Source: DASXQK01 sp963757155 (GTDB taxonomy: Bacteria > Pseudomonadota > Alphaproteobacteria > Dongiales > Dongiaceae). Taken from it: a stretch of DNA of 64,000 bases. The position numbers and the translations under genes were made by a program. A model generated the notes under the pieces. It saw only the letters and a list, made by a program, of their open reading frames with translations, had not been told where the DNA came from and searched no databases. Of the stretch, positions 42,470 through 51,407 are shown piece by piece. Numbering within the stretch: the stretch's first letter is position 1; each line of letters opens with the position of its first letter. Location of the stretch: contig CAVWQS010000024.1 of the NCBI GenBank assembly GCA_963757155.1, forward strand, positions 1 through 64,000, read 5' to 3'.

Positions 42470-44423
42470 ATGACGATGCAGTCCTGGCTCAAACAGGCGC
42501 GAGGCGGCGGCATGGCGGCCGCGGCCGGCGCCTTTCTCGCCGTCACGGCCTTCGCCGGGGGCGGGGCCTTGGCGGCGGATTATCATCAGTCGCCCATGCT
42601 CGACGATCTGGTCAAATCCGGAAAGCTGCCCGCCGTGGCGGATCGCCTGCCGGAGAATCCTCGGGTGGAGACCCCGGTCGAGAAGGTCGGCGAATATGGC
42701 GGCACCTGGCGCAGCGGCATGGTCGGCGGGTCCGACCGCAACTGGATGTTCCGCATCACCGGCTATGAGCCGCTCGTCGCCTGGGACCGTGACTGGACCG
42801 GCAAGGTGATTCCCAATCTGGCGGAGGAATTCTCCGGCAACGCCGATGCCACCGAATTCACCTTCAAGCTGCGCAAGGGGCTGAAGTGGTCGGACGGGCA
42901 GCCCTTCACCTCAGACGATGTCGGCTTCTTCGTCAACGACATCGCCAAGAACAAGGATCTGTTCCCGAACGCGCCGGACTGGCTGACGGTCGACGGCAAG
43001 GTGGGTGAGTTCACCAAGATCGACGACCAGAACTTCAAGATCAAATTCTCTGCCCCCTACGGCCTGTTCCTGCAGCGTCTGGCCAGCGTCTACGGCGTGC
43101 AGATCGACATGATGGCGAAGCACTACTGCTCGCAGTTCATGCCGCGAGTACAACAAGACGAATCTCGACGATCTGATCAAGCAGGCGGGACTCAAGAGCT
43201 GGTCCGAGCTCTATATCAAGAAATGCGCCGTCGACACCGAGGCCAATGAGCGTTGGCAGAATCCCGATCGCCCGGTCATGGAGCCTTGGGTGATCAAGGA
43301 TCCCTATGTCGCGGCCGCCACGATCGTCACCTTCGAGCGCAACCCCTACTACTTCAAGGTCGATCCGGCCGGCAACCAGCTGCCCTATATCGACAAGCTG
43401 CAGATCAGCGTGAACGGCGACGTGCAGACGCTGGTGCTGAAGGTGGTGAATGGCGAGATCGACTATCAGGACCGCCATATCGACGCCAATTCGAACCGGG
43501 CGGTCTTCATCGACGCCGCGGCGAAATGCAACTGCCACATCGTCGAGGAGAACAACTCGGATATGAACACGGCGATCATCTCGCTCAACCTGACCCATAA
43601 GGATCCGGTCAAGCGGGAGATCTTCAACAACAAGGACTTCCGCATCGGTCTCTCCTATGCGATCGACCGCAAGGCGATCATCGACTCCGCCTATCTCGGC
43701 GAAGGCGTGCCCTGGCAGGCCGGCCCGCGGAAGGAATCGGCCTATTACAACGAGAAGCTCGCCACCCAATACACCGACTATGACGTGGCCAAGGCCAATG
43801 AGTATCTCGACAAGGCCTATCCGAAGAAGGATGACCAGGGCTTCCGCCTCGGGCCCGACGGCAAGCGGATCAGCTTCTCCATCATGGTGATCCCGGCGCT
43901 GGGCGATTGGCTCGATGCCACCCAGCTCGTCGCGCAGTACTGGCAGAAGGTCGGCATCGACGCCAAGACGCAGACCGTCGACCGTACCTTGTTCTACGAC
44001 CGCAAGGACAAGAACGAGCAGGACGCGACGGTGTTCGAGGGCAGCGGCGGCTCGGCCGACGCCATGCTCGAGCCCACCTTCTACTTCCCGTTCTGGAACG
44101 AGTTGCTCTTCGCCGTGCCGTGGGGCGATTGGTATGCCAGCGGCGGCAAGAGCGGCGAGGAGCCTCCGGCGGCGGTCAAGAAGCAGATGGATCTCTATCG
44201 CGAGATCAAGGCCTCGGCGGACGAGAAGAAGCAGAAGGAGCTCTTCGCCCAGCTTCTCGACATCTCCGCCGACCAGTTCTACGTCTTCGGCCTCAGCACG
44301 CCCGGCAATCTCTTCGCCGCGGTGAAGAACAACTTCCACAACGTGCCGGTGGCCTGGCGGGCCTGGACCTATCCCAGCCCGGTCGCCAGCAACACCGAGC
44401 AGTACTACATGTCGAAACAGTAG
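42470..44423 (+). pseudogene. Opp/Dpp-type ABC transporter substrate-binding protein with +1 frameshift
   Basis: A periplasmic binding protein of about 650 residues in the large-cargo SBP_bac_5 family. A signal peptide is clear: basic start, GMAAAAGAFLAVTAFAGGGAL and cleavage near LAADY. Family motifs include EYGGTWRSG, YEPLVAWDRDW, EFTFKLRKGLKWSDGQPFTSDDVGF and, downstream, NPYYFKVDPAGNQLPYIDKL, DFRIGLSYAIDRKAI. At 43141-43147, after CSQFMP, the frame moves by +1 (natural reading EYNKTNLDDLIKQAGLKSW...). Members of this size often bind oligosaccharides or opines rather than peptides. It heads an operon of two permeases, a double ATPase and an SMP-30 lactonase. Confidence 0.82.
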
Positions 44424-44446
44424 TCGCGACGGGACTATCGCTGCAG

Positions 44447-44474
44447 CGGCCGCCCGACGATCGTCGGGCGGCCG
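44447..44474. repeat. Perfect 28-bp palindrome between binding-protein and permease genes
   Basis: The 14-base arm CGGCCGCCCGACGA is followed directly by its exact complement. In RNA this is a 12-bp stem with a CGAU loop, 23 bases after the binding-protein stop. Such hairpins commonly protect or terminate part of the message so that the binding protein is made in excess of the membrane components; that role is inferred. Confidence 0.6.
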
Positions 44475-44519
44475 TCGCAATCTCGACGCTGAGAGGAGCG
44501 CCTGACGGGAGATAGGCGA

Positions 44520-45506
44520 ATGTATCGCTTCATAGTTCGCCGCCTGCTCTGGATGATCCCGTCCTTCTTCGCGGTGTCGCTCGTTTCCTTCATCATCATG
44601 CGGCTGCCGCCGGGCGATTTCGTCACCAGCTATGCCGCCGATCTCGCCACCTCCGGCGCCCCGGCGGATCAGGGCACCCTCGACAATCTGCGCCACCATT
44701 ACGGCCTCGACCGGCCCCTCTATGTCCAATACCTCACCTGGGTCGGGAACGCGCTGCAAGGCGATCTCGGCGTCTCCTTCGAGTATCGCGCCCCCGTGGC
44801 CGACATCATCTGGTCGCGCCTCGGCATGACCTTTCTGGTGGCGAGCTGCACCCTGCTCTTCGTCTGGGCCGTGGCTTTTCCCATCGGCATCTATTCCGCC
44901 CTTCGGCAATACAAGATCGGGGATTACATCGTCACCTTCCTCGGCTTCGTCGGCATGGCGACGCCCAATTTCCTGCTCGCCCTCTTCGTGATGTACGTCT
45001 CCGTGGTCTATATGGGTTATTCCGTCGGCGGGCTGTTCTCCCCGGATTTCGTCAATGCGCCCTGGAGCTTTGCCCGCCTGTTCGATTTCCTGCATCACCT
45101 CTGGATCCCGGTGGTGGTGCTGGGGGTGGCCGGCATCGCCGCCTTGATCCGCATCATGCGGGCCAATCTGCTGGACGAGTTGCACAAGCCCTATGTCGAG
45201 ACGGGACGGGCCAAGGGCCTGCCGGAGCTGACCCTGGTGCTGCGCTATCCCGTCCGCGTGGCGCTCAACCCCTTCATCAGCACCGTGGGCTGGGTGCTTC
45301 CCACTTTGGTCTCGGGCGATGTGATCGTCGCCACGGTCCTCAGCCTGCCGACGGCAGGGCCGATCCTGATCCAGGCGTTGAAGACCCAGGATCAGTATCT
45401 GGCCGGCGCGCTGCTGCTGTTCCAATGCATCTTCGTGCTGATCGGCACCCTGCTTTCCGATCTGCTGCTGGCCTGGCTCGATCCCCGGATCCGCTATGAC
45501 AGCTAG
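44520..45506 (+). CDS. ABC transporter permease, OppB/DppB type
   Basis: A 328-residue membrane subunit of the importer. The N-terminal helix MYRFIVRRLLWMIPSFFAVSL and following LPPGDFV are typical of OppB/DppB proteins, as are RHHYGLDRPLYVQYLTWVGNALQGDLGVSF and the EAA-type coupling loop VETGRAKGLPELTLVLRYPVR. About six membrane helices are visible. The 3' end overlaps the second permease by 11 bases. Substrate follows that of the binding protein. Confidence 0.9.
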   Translation: MYRFIVRRLLWMIPSFFAVSLVSFIIMRLPPGDFVTSYAADLATSGAPADQGTLDNLRHHYGLDRPLYVQYLTWVGNALQGDLGVSFEYRAPVADIIWSRLGMTFLVASCTLLFVWAVAFPIGIYSALRQYKIGDYIVTFLGFVGMATPNFLLALFVMYVSVVYMGYSVGGLFSPDFVNAPWSFARLFDFLHHLWIPVVVLGVAGIAALIRIMRANLLDELHKPYVETGRAKGLPELTLVLRYPVRVALNPFISTVGWVLPTLVSGDVIVATVLSLPTAGPILIQALKTQDQYLAGALLLFQCIFVLIGTLLSDLLLAWLDPRIRYDS

Positions 45507-46731
45507 CCCCGACACACCGGAGCCCGGCCAGGGCGGCTCGATCCCGGGCGGGCCGGTCGAGACCAGCCTGATCCAGAGCGAGGCCGTCGAGAGCGAGATC
45601 GAGGCCTTGGAGGCTGCCGGCCTGCCCCCAGCCCCTGGCCGAGCCGTCGCCTCGCAATGGAGGCTCATGTGGTGGCAGTTCCGCCGCCATCGCCTGGCCA
45701 TGGTGAGCGCCGTGGTCCTTTTCCTGATCTTCCTGGTGGCGGCCTTCTGCGAGTTCGTCGCCCCCTTCGACCCGCTGGCCTTCACGCCGCGCTACACCTA
45801 TGCCCCGCCGCAGGCCGTTCACCTCTTCGACCGCGACGAGACAGGCAGTCTGGTGCTGCGGCCCTACGTCAACGGCTTCAAGGTCACCATCGACAAGGCC
45901 GCGCTGCGCCGGGTCTTCGTCGTCGATCCAACGGTGAAATTTCCCATCGGCTTCTTCGTCAAGACCGAGCCCTACAAGATGTGGGGAATCTTCACCCTGG
46001 AGCACAAGCTCATCGGGCCGCTCGATCAGAGCAACCCCATGTATCTGCTGGGCGCCGACCGGCTGGGCCGCGATCTCTTCAGCCGCACCGTCTATGGCAC
46101 GCGAATCTCCATGTCCATCGGCCTCATCGGCGTGGCCTTGAGCCTGGTGCTGGGTGTCGTGCTCGGCGGCATCTCCGGCTATTACGGCGGCCGGGTCGAC
46201 CATGTGATCCAGCGCGTCATCGAGTTCATCCTGTCGCTGCCCACGACGCCCCTCTGGCTCGGGCTGGCGGCAGCACTCCCCTCGGACTGGCCGCCGCTCC
46301 GGATCTATCTCTGCATCACCATCATCCTCTCCCTCTATGGCTGGACCAATCTCGCCCGGGTGGTGCGCGGGCGCTTCCTGTCGCTGCGCACGGAGGATTT
46401 CGTGACCGCCGCGCGGCTCGACGGGGCCAGCGAGCCGCGCATCATCTTCCGCCAGATGGCGCCTTCCTTCGTCAGCCACATCATCGCCGAGGTCAGCCTC
46501 GCCATTCCCAATATGATCCTGGCAGAGACGGCGCTGAGCTTCCTCGGCCTCGGCCTGCAGCCCCCCATCATCAGCTGGGGCGTGCTGCTGCAGGAGGCGC
46601 AGAACATCCGCGCCATCGCCACGGCGCCCTGGCTCTTCGCGCCGGGTATCGCCGTCGTCATCGCGGTGCTGGCGCTGAACTTCGTCGGCGACGGGCTGCG
46701 CGATGCCGCCGACCCCTACAGCCACCGCTGA
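45496..46731 (+). CDS. ABC transporter permease, OppC/DppC type
   Basis: A 411-residue second membrane subunit. A polar N-terminal stretch of about 50 residues precedes SQWRLMWWQFRRHRLAMVSAVVLFLIF. A sizeable periplasmic insertion (about residues 85-180, e.g. PQAVHLFDRDETGSLVLRPYVNGF) separates helix 1 from the conserved LLGADRLGRDLFSRTVYGTRISM signature of DppC proteins. The coupling loop is VTAARLDGASEPRIIFRQMAP. It is translated with the first permease by overlap and followed seven bases later by the ATPase gene. Confidence 0.9.
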   Translation: MTASPDTPEPGQGGSIPGGPVETSLIQSEAVESEIEALEAAGLPPAPGRAVASQWRLMWWQFRRHRLAMVSAVVLFLIFLVAAFCEFVAPFDPLAFTPRYTYAPPQAVHLFDRDETGSLVLRPYVNGFKVTIDKAALRRVFVVDPTVKFPIGFFVKTEPYKMWGIFTLEHKLIGPLDQSNPMYLLGADRLGRDLFSRTVYGTRISMSIGLIGVALSLVLGVVLGGISGYYGGRVDHVIQRVIEFILSLPTTPLWLGLAAALPSDWPPLRIYLCITIILSLYGWTNLARVVRGRFLSLRTEDFVTAARLDGASEPRIIFRQMAPSFVSHIIAEVSLAIPNMILAETALSFLGLGLQPPIISWGVLLQEAQNIRAIATAPWLFAPGIAVVIAVLALNFVGDGLRDAADPYSHR

Positions 46732-46738
46732 GGGGACG

Positions 46739-48532
46739 ATGAACGAGCCCGCCCCCGATAACGACATGCTTCTCGAGGTGAAGAACCTCAGCACCTGGTT
46801 CGAGACCGGCTTCGGCACCATCAAGGCGGTGCAGGAGGCGAGCTTCAGCCTGAAGCGCGGCAAGACCCTCTGCGTGGTGGGCGAGAGCGGCAGCGGCAAG
46901 AGCGTGGCGGCGCGCTCGATCCTGCAGATCGTGCCGCGGCCCGGCCGCATCATGAGCGGGGAGATCCTGCTTCACGGCACCGACGGCCCCTCGGTCCGCA
47001 ACGGTGTCGTCGATATCGCCAAGCTCGATCCGCGCGGGCGCGAGGTGCGCGCCATCCGCGGCCGCGACATCTCCATGATCTTCCAGGAGCCGATGTCGAG
47101 CCTGAGCCCGGTGCATACCATCGGCCATCAGATCGTCGAGGCGATCCGCCTGCACCGCCATGTCTCCAAGGCCGAGGCGCGGGAGCGGGCGGTCGAGGTG
47201 CTGGAGCAGGTGCGCATTCCGCGCCCGCGACAGAGCCTCGACAGCTATCCCTTCGAATTCTCCGGCGGCATGCGCCAGCGCGCCATGACGGCCATGGCGC
47301 TGGCCTGCGAGCCCAAGCTGCTGATCGCCGACGAGCCGACCACGGCGCTGGACGTCACCACCCAGGCCGAGATCCTCGAGCTGATCAAGGAGCTGCAGGC
47401 CCGCTACGGCATGTCGGTGATGTTCATCACCCATGACATGGGCGTCGTCGCCGAGATCGCCGAGGAGGTGGTGGTGATGCAGCTCGGCCGCGTCGTCGAG
47501 CGCGGCCCGGTGGATGCGATCTTCCACGATCCCCAGCATCCCTATACCAAGCGGCTGCTGGCCTCGGTGCTGAAGCTGGAGCGCCGCGCGCACCGGGTCC
47601 CGGCCGCGGCGATCGCCGCGGCGGCGCGCGCGGCCGACGGCGAGGGTGCCGCGGTTGCCGGGGGCAGCGACGTCCTGCTGCGCGTGGCGGGGCTCAAGAT
47701 GCTCTATCCGCCGCGTGCGCGCCTCTTCCGCAAATCGACCGAGGCGCCGGTCAGGGCGCTCGACGATGTCAGCTTCGATCTCTTCCGCGGCGAGACGCTC
47801 GGCATCGTCGGCGAAAGCGGCTCGGGCAAGACGACGCTCGGGCGCTGCGTGCTGCGCGTGCTCCAGCCTTCGGGCGGCAGCATCCGCTTCCAGAGCCGGA
47901 CTTCCGGCGAGGTCGATCTGGCGGCCCTGCCGCGCCGCGCCGTCAAGCCCTATTGGCGCGAGATCCGGATGGTGTTCCAGGATCCCTTCGCCTCCCTCAA
48001 CCCGCGCATGACGGTGTTCCAGATCATCAGCGAGCCGCTGCACAACAACGCCATCGCCCGCGGGCGGGAGCTGGAGGATCGCGTCGAGCAGCTGATGGTG
48101 AAGGTCGGGCTCTCGCCGGACATGCTGCGCCGATATCCCCATGCCTTCTCCGGCGGCCAGCGCCAGCGCATCGGCATCGCCCGCGCCATCGCGCTGCAGC
48201 CGCAGCTCATCGTCGCCGATGAAGCGACCTCCGCCCTCGACGTCTCGCTGCGGGCCCAGATGCTCGACCTTCTGCTCCAGCTGCGCGAGGAACTGGGGCT
48301 CAGCTATCTCTTCATCAGCCACGACATCAGCGTCGTGCGCTATATGTGCGACCGGGTGGCGGTGATGCATCTGGGCAAGGTGGTGGAGCTGGGCGAGACC
48401 GGGCAGATCTGCGATGCGCCGCGCCATGCCTATACCCAATCCCTGATCTCCGCCGTGCCGCGGCCCGATCCGCGGCTGCGCGGCACCCTCACGCGAATCC
48501 GCTACCGGCCGGATGCGGCCAGCGTGATCTGA
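46739..48532 (+). CDS. ABC transporter ATP-binding protein with two fused ATPase domains (OppD-OppF type)
   Basis: A 597-residue protein joining OppD- and OppF-like nucleotide-binding domains. Domain 1: Walker A GESGSGKSVAAR, Q-loop IFQEPMSSLSPVHTIG, signature FSGGMRQRAMTAMALA, Walker B LLIADEPTTALD, His in FITHDMGVVAE. Domain 2: GESGSGKTTLGR, FQDPFASLNPRM, FSGGQRQRIGIARAIA, LIVADEATSALD, FISHDISVVRY. The Ala-rich linker (AAAIAAAARAADGEG) lies near residue 290. Each half has an oligopeptide-type C-terminal extension (HPYTKRLL; HAYTQSLI). Both sites look catalytically complete. ATG 46739 is chosen since AGGGGACG precedes it. Confidence 0.93.
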   Translation: MNEPAPDNDMLLEVKNLSTWFETGFGTIKAVQEASFSLKRGKTLCVVGESGSGKSVAARSILQIVPRPGRIMSGEILLHGTDGPSVRNGVVDIAKLDPRGREVRAIRGRDISMIFQEPMSSLSPVHTIGHQIVEAIRLHRHVSKAEARERAVEVLEQVRIPRPRQSLDSYPFEFSGGMRQRAMTAMALACEPKLLIADEPTTALDVTTQAEILELIKELQARYGMSVMFITHDMGVVAEIAEEVVVMQLGRVVERGPVDAIFHDPQHPYTKRLLASVLKLERRAHRVPAAAIAAAARAADGEGAAVAGGSDVLLRVAGLKMLYPPRARLFRKSTEAPVRALDDVSFDLFRGETLGIVGESGSGKTTLGRCVLRVLQPSGGSIRFQSRTSGEVDLAALPRRAVKPYWREIRMVFQDPFASLNPRMTVFQIISEPLHNNAIARGRELEDRVEQLMVKVGLSPDMLRRYPHAFSGGQRQRIGIARAIALQPQLIVADEATSALDVSLRAQMLDLLLQLREELGLSYLFISHDISVVRYMCDRVAVMHLGKVVELGETGQICDAPRHAYTQSLISAVPRPDPRLRGTLTRIRYRPDAASVI

Positions 48533-48551
48533 AGCGAAAGGAAGAATCCCG

Positions 48552-49439
48552 ATGCCGGAACCTGCGGTCGACTGCGTGCTGGATATCGGCGCCGAGCTCA
48601 GCGAATGCCCCGTCTGGTGCGGGCGCAGCCAGAGCCTCTACTGGGTCGACATCCCCAAGGGAACGCTGAACCGCCTCGACCCGGCCACCGGCCGGAACGA
48701 CTCTTGGAACATGGAAGAGCCGATCGGCTCCTTCGCCCTCTGCGAGACGGAGGGCGACGTGCTCGTCGCCCTCAAATCCGGCATCTATCGCCATGACCTC
48801 GCCACGGGCCATCGCGAGAACCTCGCCGATCCCGAGGCGCATCTGCCGGACAACCGAATGAATGACGGGCGCACCGATCCGGCCGGGCGCTTCTGGGTCG
48901 GGACCATGCGCGACCCGCAGGACGGGACGAAGAAAGGCACGCTCTACCGTCTTTCGCCCGATGGGCGCTGCACCGCCATGGTCGCGGGGCTCATCACCTC
49001 CAACGGCCTCGCCTTCAGCCCGGACGGGCGCATTCTCTATCATTCGGATTCCCATCCCTCCGTGCGCACCGTCTGGGCCTGGGATTTCGATGTCGCGGAG
49101 GGGCGGATCGCCAACCGGCGGGTCTTCATCGATACCCATGGCATGAAAGGGCGGCCCGACGGCGGCTGCTGCGATGCCGACGGCTGCTATTGGATGACGG
49201 GGAATGACGGCTGGGAGATCCTGCGCCTGACCCCCGCCGGCCAGATCGACAGGCGCATCGCGCTGCCCATCGCCAAGCCCAGCATGGTCGCCTTCGGCGG
49301 CCGGGATCTCGATGTGATCTATATCACCTCGATCCGCCCCTCCGGCGATATCGCCGATCAGCCCCAGGCCGGGAATCTGTTCGCGGTGCGTCCGGGCCAC
49401 GGCATCACCGGCATTGCCGAGCCGCGGTTCAAGGGGTGA
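48552..49439 (+). CDS. SMP-30/gluconolactonase-family lactonase
   Basis: A 295-residue six-bladed beta-propeller lactonase. The metal ligands of the family are visible: Glu in GAELSECPVW, Asn in LITSNGLAFSPDG and Asp in KGRPDGGCCDADG; MNDGRTDPAGRFWVGTM is the substrate-side signature. These enzymes open sugar lactones (glucono-, galactono-, aldarolactones). It follows the ABC ATPase by 19 bases in the same transcript and is convergent with udh, whose product is an aldarolactone, so hydrolysis of hexarolactone is a good inference. Confidence 0.88.
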   Translation: MPEPAVDCVLDIGAELSECPVWCGRSQSLYWVDIPKGTLNRLDPATGRNDSWNMEEPIGSFALCETEGDVLVALKSGIYRHDLATGHRENLADPEAHLPDNRMNDGRTDPAGRFWVGTMRDPQDGTKKGTLYRLSPDGRCTAMVAGLITSNGLAFSPDGRILYHSDSHPSVRTVWAWDFDVAEGRIANRRVFIDTHGMKGRPDGGCCDADGCYWMTGNDGWEILRLTPAGQIDRRIALPIAKPSMVAFGGRDLDVIYITSIRPSGDIADQPQAGNLFAVRPGHGITGIAEPRFKG

Positions 49440-49488
49440 GGGAATGACGAGAAGGAGAGATCGCGTCAATCCGACCTGAGAACGAGCC

Positions 49489-50313
49489 CTACTTCTTCGC
49501 GGCCTTCTTCGGCGCCTTCATATAGCCGTCCGAGACGAAAGGCCCGCCCTGATACTTCACCGCGGGATCCTTGGGGTCGCGCCGGTCGCCTTTCGCGAAG
49601 AATTTCGCTGCCGCCGGCTCCGCATTGTCCTTGGGCTTGTAGGCGACATGGGGTGCATGGGCGTTGCTCCACCAGCGGCGCTTATTGGCCGAGACGCCAT
49701 AGAGCACGGTGAAGCCGAGCTTGCGCGCGGCGAAGCATGCCTCGATCATGCGCAGCAGATCGGGATAGCTCTGCCAGGTCGAGAGATGGCGAGGGTCCTT
49801 GGGCTCCGGCGCGGCGGTGCCGATCCTGAGGCAGGCGATGTCGAGGCCATATTTGTCGACGAAGAAGCTGGCCAGGCTCTCGCCGAAGGCCTTGCTGACG
49901 CCATAGAGGGAATCCGGCCGATGGGTGGCGCGGCCGTCGAGGCGCTCGTCACGGGTATAGAAACCCGTCGCATGGTTGGAGCTGGCATAGACGATCGGCC
50001 CGGCCCCATGGCGGCGCGCCGCCTCGAAGACATTGTAGGTGCCCGCGATATTGGCGGCGTTGATCTTCTCGAAATTATCCTCATAGGAGATGCCGCCGAA
50101 ATGAATGATCCGCCCGGCGCCGGCCACCAGCCGGTCGACAGCCTTGGCGTCCGCGAGATCGACGATCGACAGCTTCTCCTGCGGCAGCCTGGGCGCGGGA
50201 TCGACGATGTCGGAGCAGCGCAGCTTGCCATAGCGCTCGATCAGCCGGGGCCTCAGCCAGCGGCCCAGCACGCCGGCGGCACCCGTCAGAAGCATCGGTC
50301 TGGAATCCGTCAT
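49489..50313 (-). CDS. udh: Uronate dehydrogenase (extended SDR)
   Basis: Oxidises D-galacturonate or D-glucuronate with NAD+ to the aldarolactone. The cofactor loop is LLTGAAGVLGRWLRPRL; acidic SDIVDP suggests NAD+. The catalytic Ser/Tyr/Lys are in YASSNHATGFYT and DSLYGVSKAFGESLA. The segments HFGGISYEDNFEKI, RIGTAAPEPKDPRHLSTW and LYGVSANKRRWW closely parallel bacterial Udh proteins as I recall them. The tail KAPKKAAKK is longer and more basic than usual. ATG 50313 is chosen because GGGTGA lies upstream. It is divergent from gntR across an operator-like site. Confidence 0.86.
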   Translation of the reverse strand: MTDSRPMLLTGAAGVLGRWLRPRLIERYGKLRCSDIVDPAPRLPQEKLSIVDLADAKAVDRLVAGAGRIIHFGGISYEDNFEKINAANIAGTYNVFEAARRHGAGPIVYASSNHATGFYTRDERLDGRATHRPDSLYGVSKAFGESLASFFVDKYGLDIACLRIGTAAPEPKDPRHLSTWQSYPDLLRMIEACFAARKLGFTVLYGVSANKRRWWSNAHAPHVAYKPKDNAEPAAAKFFAKGDRRDPKDPAVKYQGGPFVSDGYMKAPKKAAKK

Positions 50314-50359
50314 GAAATCACCCAACATTGTGCGGCGCGAAGGGCCCCGAGGCGAGAAG

Positions 50360-50370
50360 TTGTCTTACCA
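50360..50370. promoter_or_regulatory. Candidate GntR operator, site 3 (udh-gntR divergent promoter)
   Basis: TTGTCTTACCA matches the FadR-type consensus T-N-G-T-N3-A-C-N-A at every defined position. It lies between udh and gntR, where an autoregulating divergent regulator would bind. Confidence 0.55.
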
Positions 50371-50399
50371 TTTTGCATTTGCTTTCCAAAGCGCTAAAC

Positions 50400-51191
50400 A
50401 TGCAAGAGCGCGTTCTCGTGCGGGGTGGGCAGGTGGCCAAGAAGAAGCCGGCGAAGGCAGACGGCAGGCGGTCTCACGGCTGGGCGGTACAGTCGCCGGT
50501 GCGGCAATCGAAGCTGGCCGACCAGCTCTATGAGCAGATCCTGGACCGCATCGTCGGCGGGGGCCTGGCGATCGGCGGCAAGCTGCCCTCGGAGAGCCAG
50601 CTGGGCGAGCTGTTCGGCGTGTCGCGGCCCGTGGTCCGCGAGGCGCTGTCGCGGCTCCAGGCCGATGGCGTCGTCATCTCGCGGCACGGCTCGGGCTCCT
50701 ATGTCCAGCGCCGGCCCAACCAGGCCTTCGCCTTGCTGGCGCCCATCGGCGATGTCGCCAATCTCATGCGCTGCATGGAGTTTCGCATCGCTCTGGAAGG
50801 AGAGGCCGCCTCCCTGGCCGCGCGTCGGCGCACGGAGGGCGATCTCGCCCGGCTGGAGAAGGCGCTGGCCGAGCTCGAGATCGTGATGGCCAGCGGCGAG
50901 GTGGGGGTGGAGGCGGATCGCGAGTTCCATGTGGCCATCGCCGCGGCGACCCAGAACCAGCTCTTCGTCCATGCCATGGAGGTCTTCTCGGAGCAGACCC
51001 TGAAGGGTATGCAGCTCGCCCGCTCCCTCTCCTTGCGCCGCAGCGCCGAGCGGCTGCGCCTGGTGCAGCAGGAACACAACCGCATCTTCGAGGCGATCAA
51101 GGCGGAAGACCCCGTGCTGGCCCGCGACGCCATGCGCACCCACATCGACAATGCCCGCATCCGCGTGCTCACCGACAGCACGGAACCTTAG
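50400..51191 (+). CDS. GntR-family transcriptional regulator, FadR (FCD) subfamily
   Basis: A 263-residue regulator. The winged helix-turn-helix spans LADQLYEQILDRIVGGGLAIG, KLPSESQLGELFGVSRPVVREALSRLQADGVV and SRHGSGSYV, the FadR-subfamily pattern. The C-terminal FCD ligand-binding domain is helical with MEFRIALEGEAASLAARR, the DREFHVAIAAATQN metal-binding segment, and HNRIFEAIKAEDPVLARDAMRTHID with further His ligands. FCD members usually respond to carboxylic acids or sugar acids. Position and operator sites suggest control of the flanking uronate-type locus. The start may be ATG 50400 or GTG 50433. Confidence 0.88.
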   Translation: MQERVLVRGGQVAKKKPAKADGRRSHGWAVQSPVRQSKLADQLYEQILDRIVGGGLAIGGKLPSESQLGELFGVSRPVVREALSRLQADGVVISRHGSGSYVQRRPNQAFALLAPIGDVANLMRCMEFRIALEGEAASLAARRRTEGDLARLEKALAELEIVMASGEVGVEADREFHVAIAAATQNQLFVHAMEVFSEQTLKGMQLARSLSLRRSAERLRLVQQEHNRIFEAIKAEDPVLARDAMRTHIDNARIRVLTDSTEP

Positions 51192-51244
51192 GGGGCGAGC
51201 GTAAGCCCCACTGTCCGGTTGGGCGGCGAGCCGCATTCTCTCAA

Positions 51245-51393
51245 CCGTCATGGCCGGGCGAAGTCCCGGCCATCCACGTCGATGGGCGTCGCTGAGTCAT
51301 CAAAATAGGAACAACTGCCGACGAGCCCTCGTCGATTGCTTACGACGAGGCGCGGCGCGACGTGGATGGCCGGGACAAGCCCGGCCATGACGG
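51245..51393. repeat. Long intergenic inverted repeat
   Basis: Arms 51245-51281 and 51358-51393 are near-perfect inverted copies; each also contains its own internal hairpin (GGCCGGG ... CCCGGCC). The unit CCGTCATGGCCGGG...CCCGGCCATCCACGTCG is of a kind frequent between genes in alphaproteobacteria. It lies between the convergent gntR and DapA-family genes and may act as a bidirectional transcript end. Confidence 0.75.
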
Positions 51394-51407
51394 AAGTGGT
51401 GTGCGCG

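Noticed and set aside
43137..45785. Long minus-strand open frame (over 880 codons) across the ABC operon
   Set aside because: It is antisense to clearly recognisable binding-protein and permease genes and its translation is His/Gly/Asp-rich without family motifs, a common shadow effect in GC-rich DNA.
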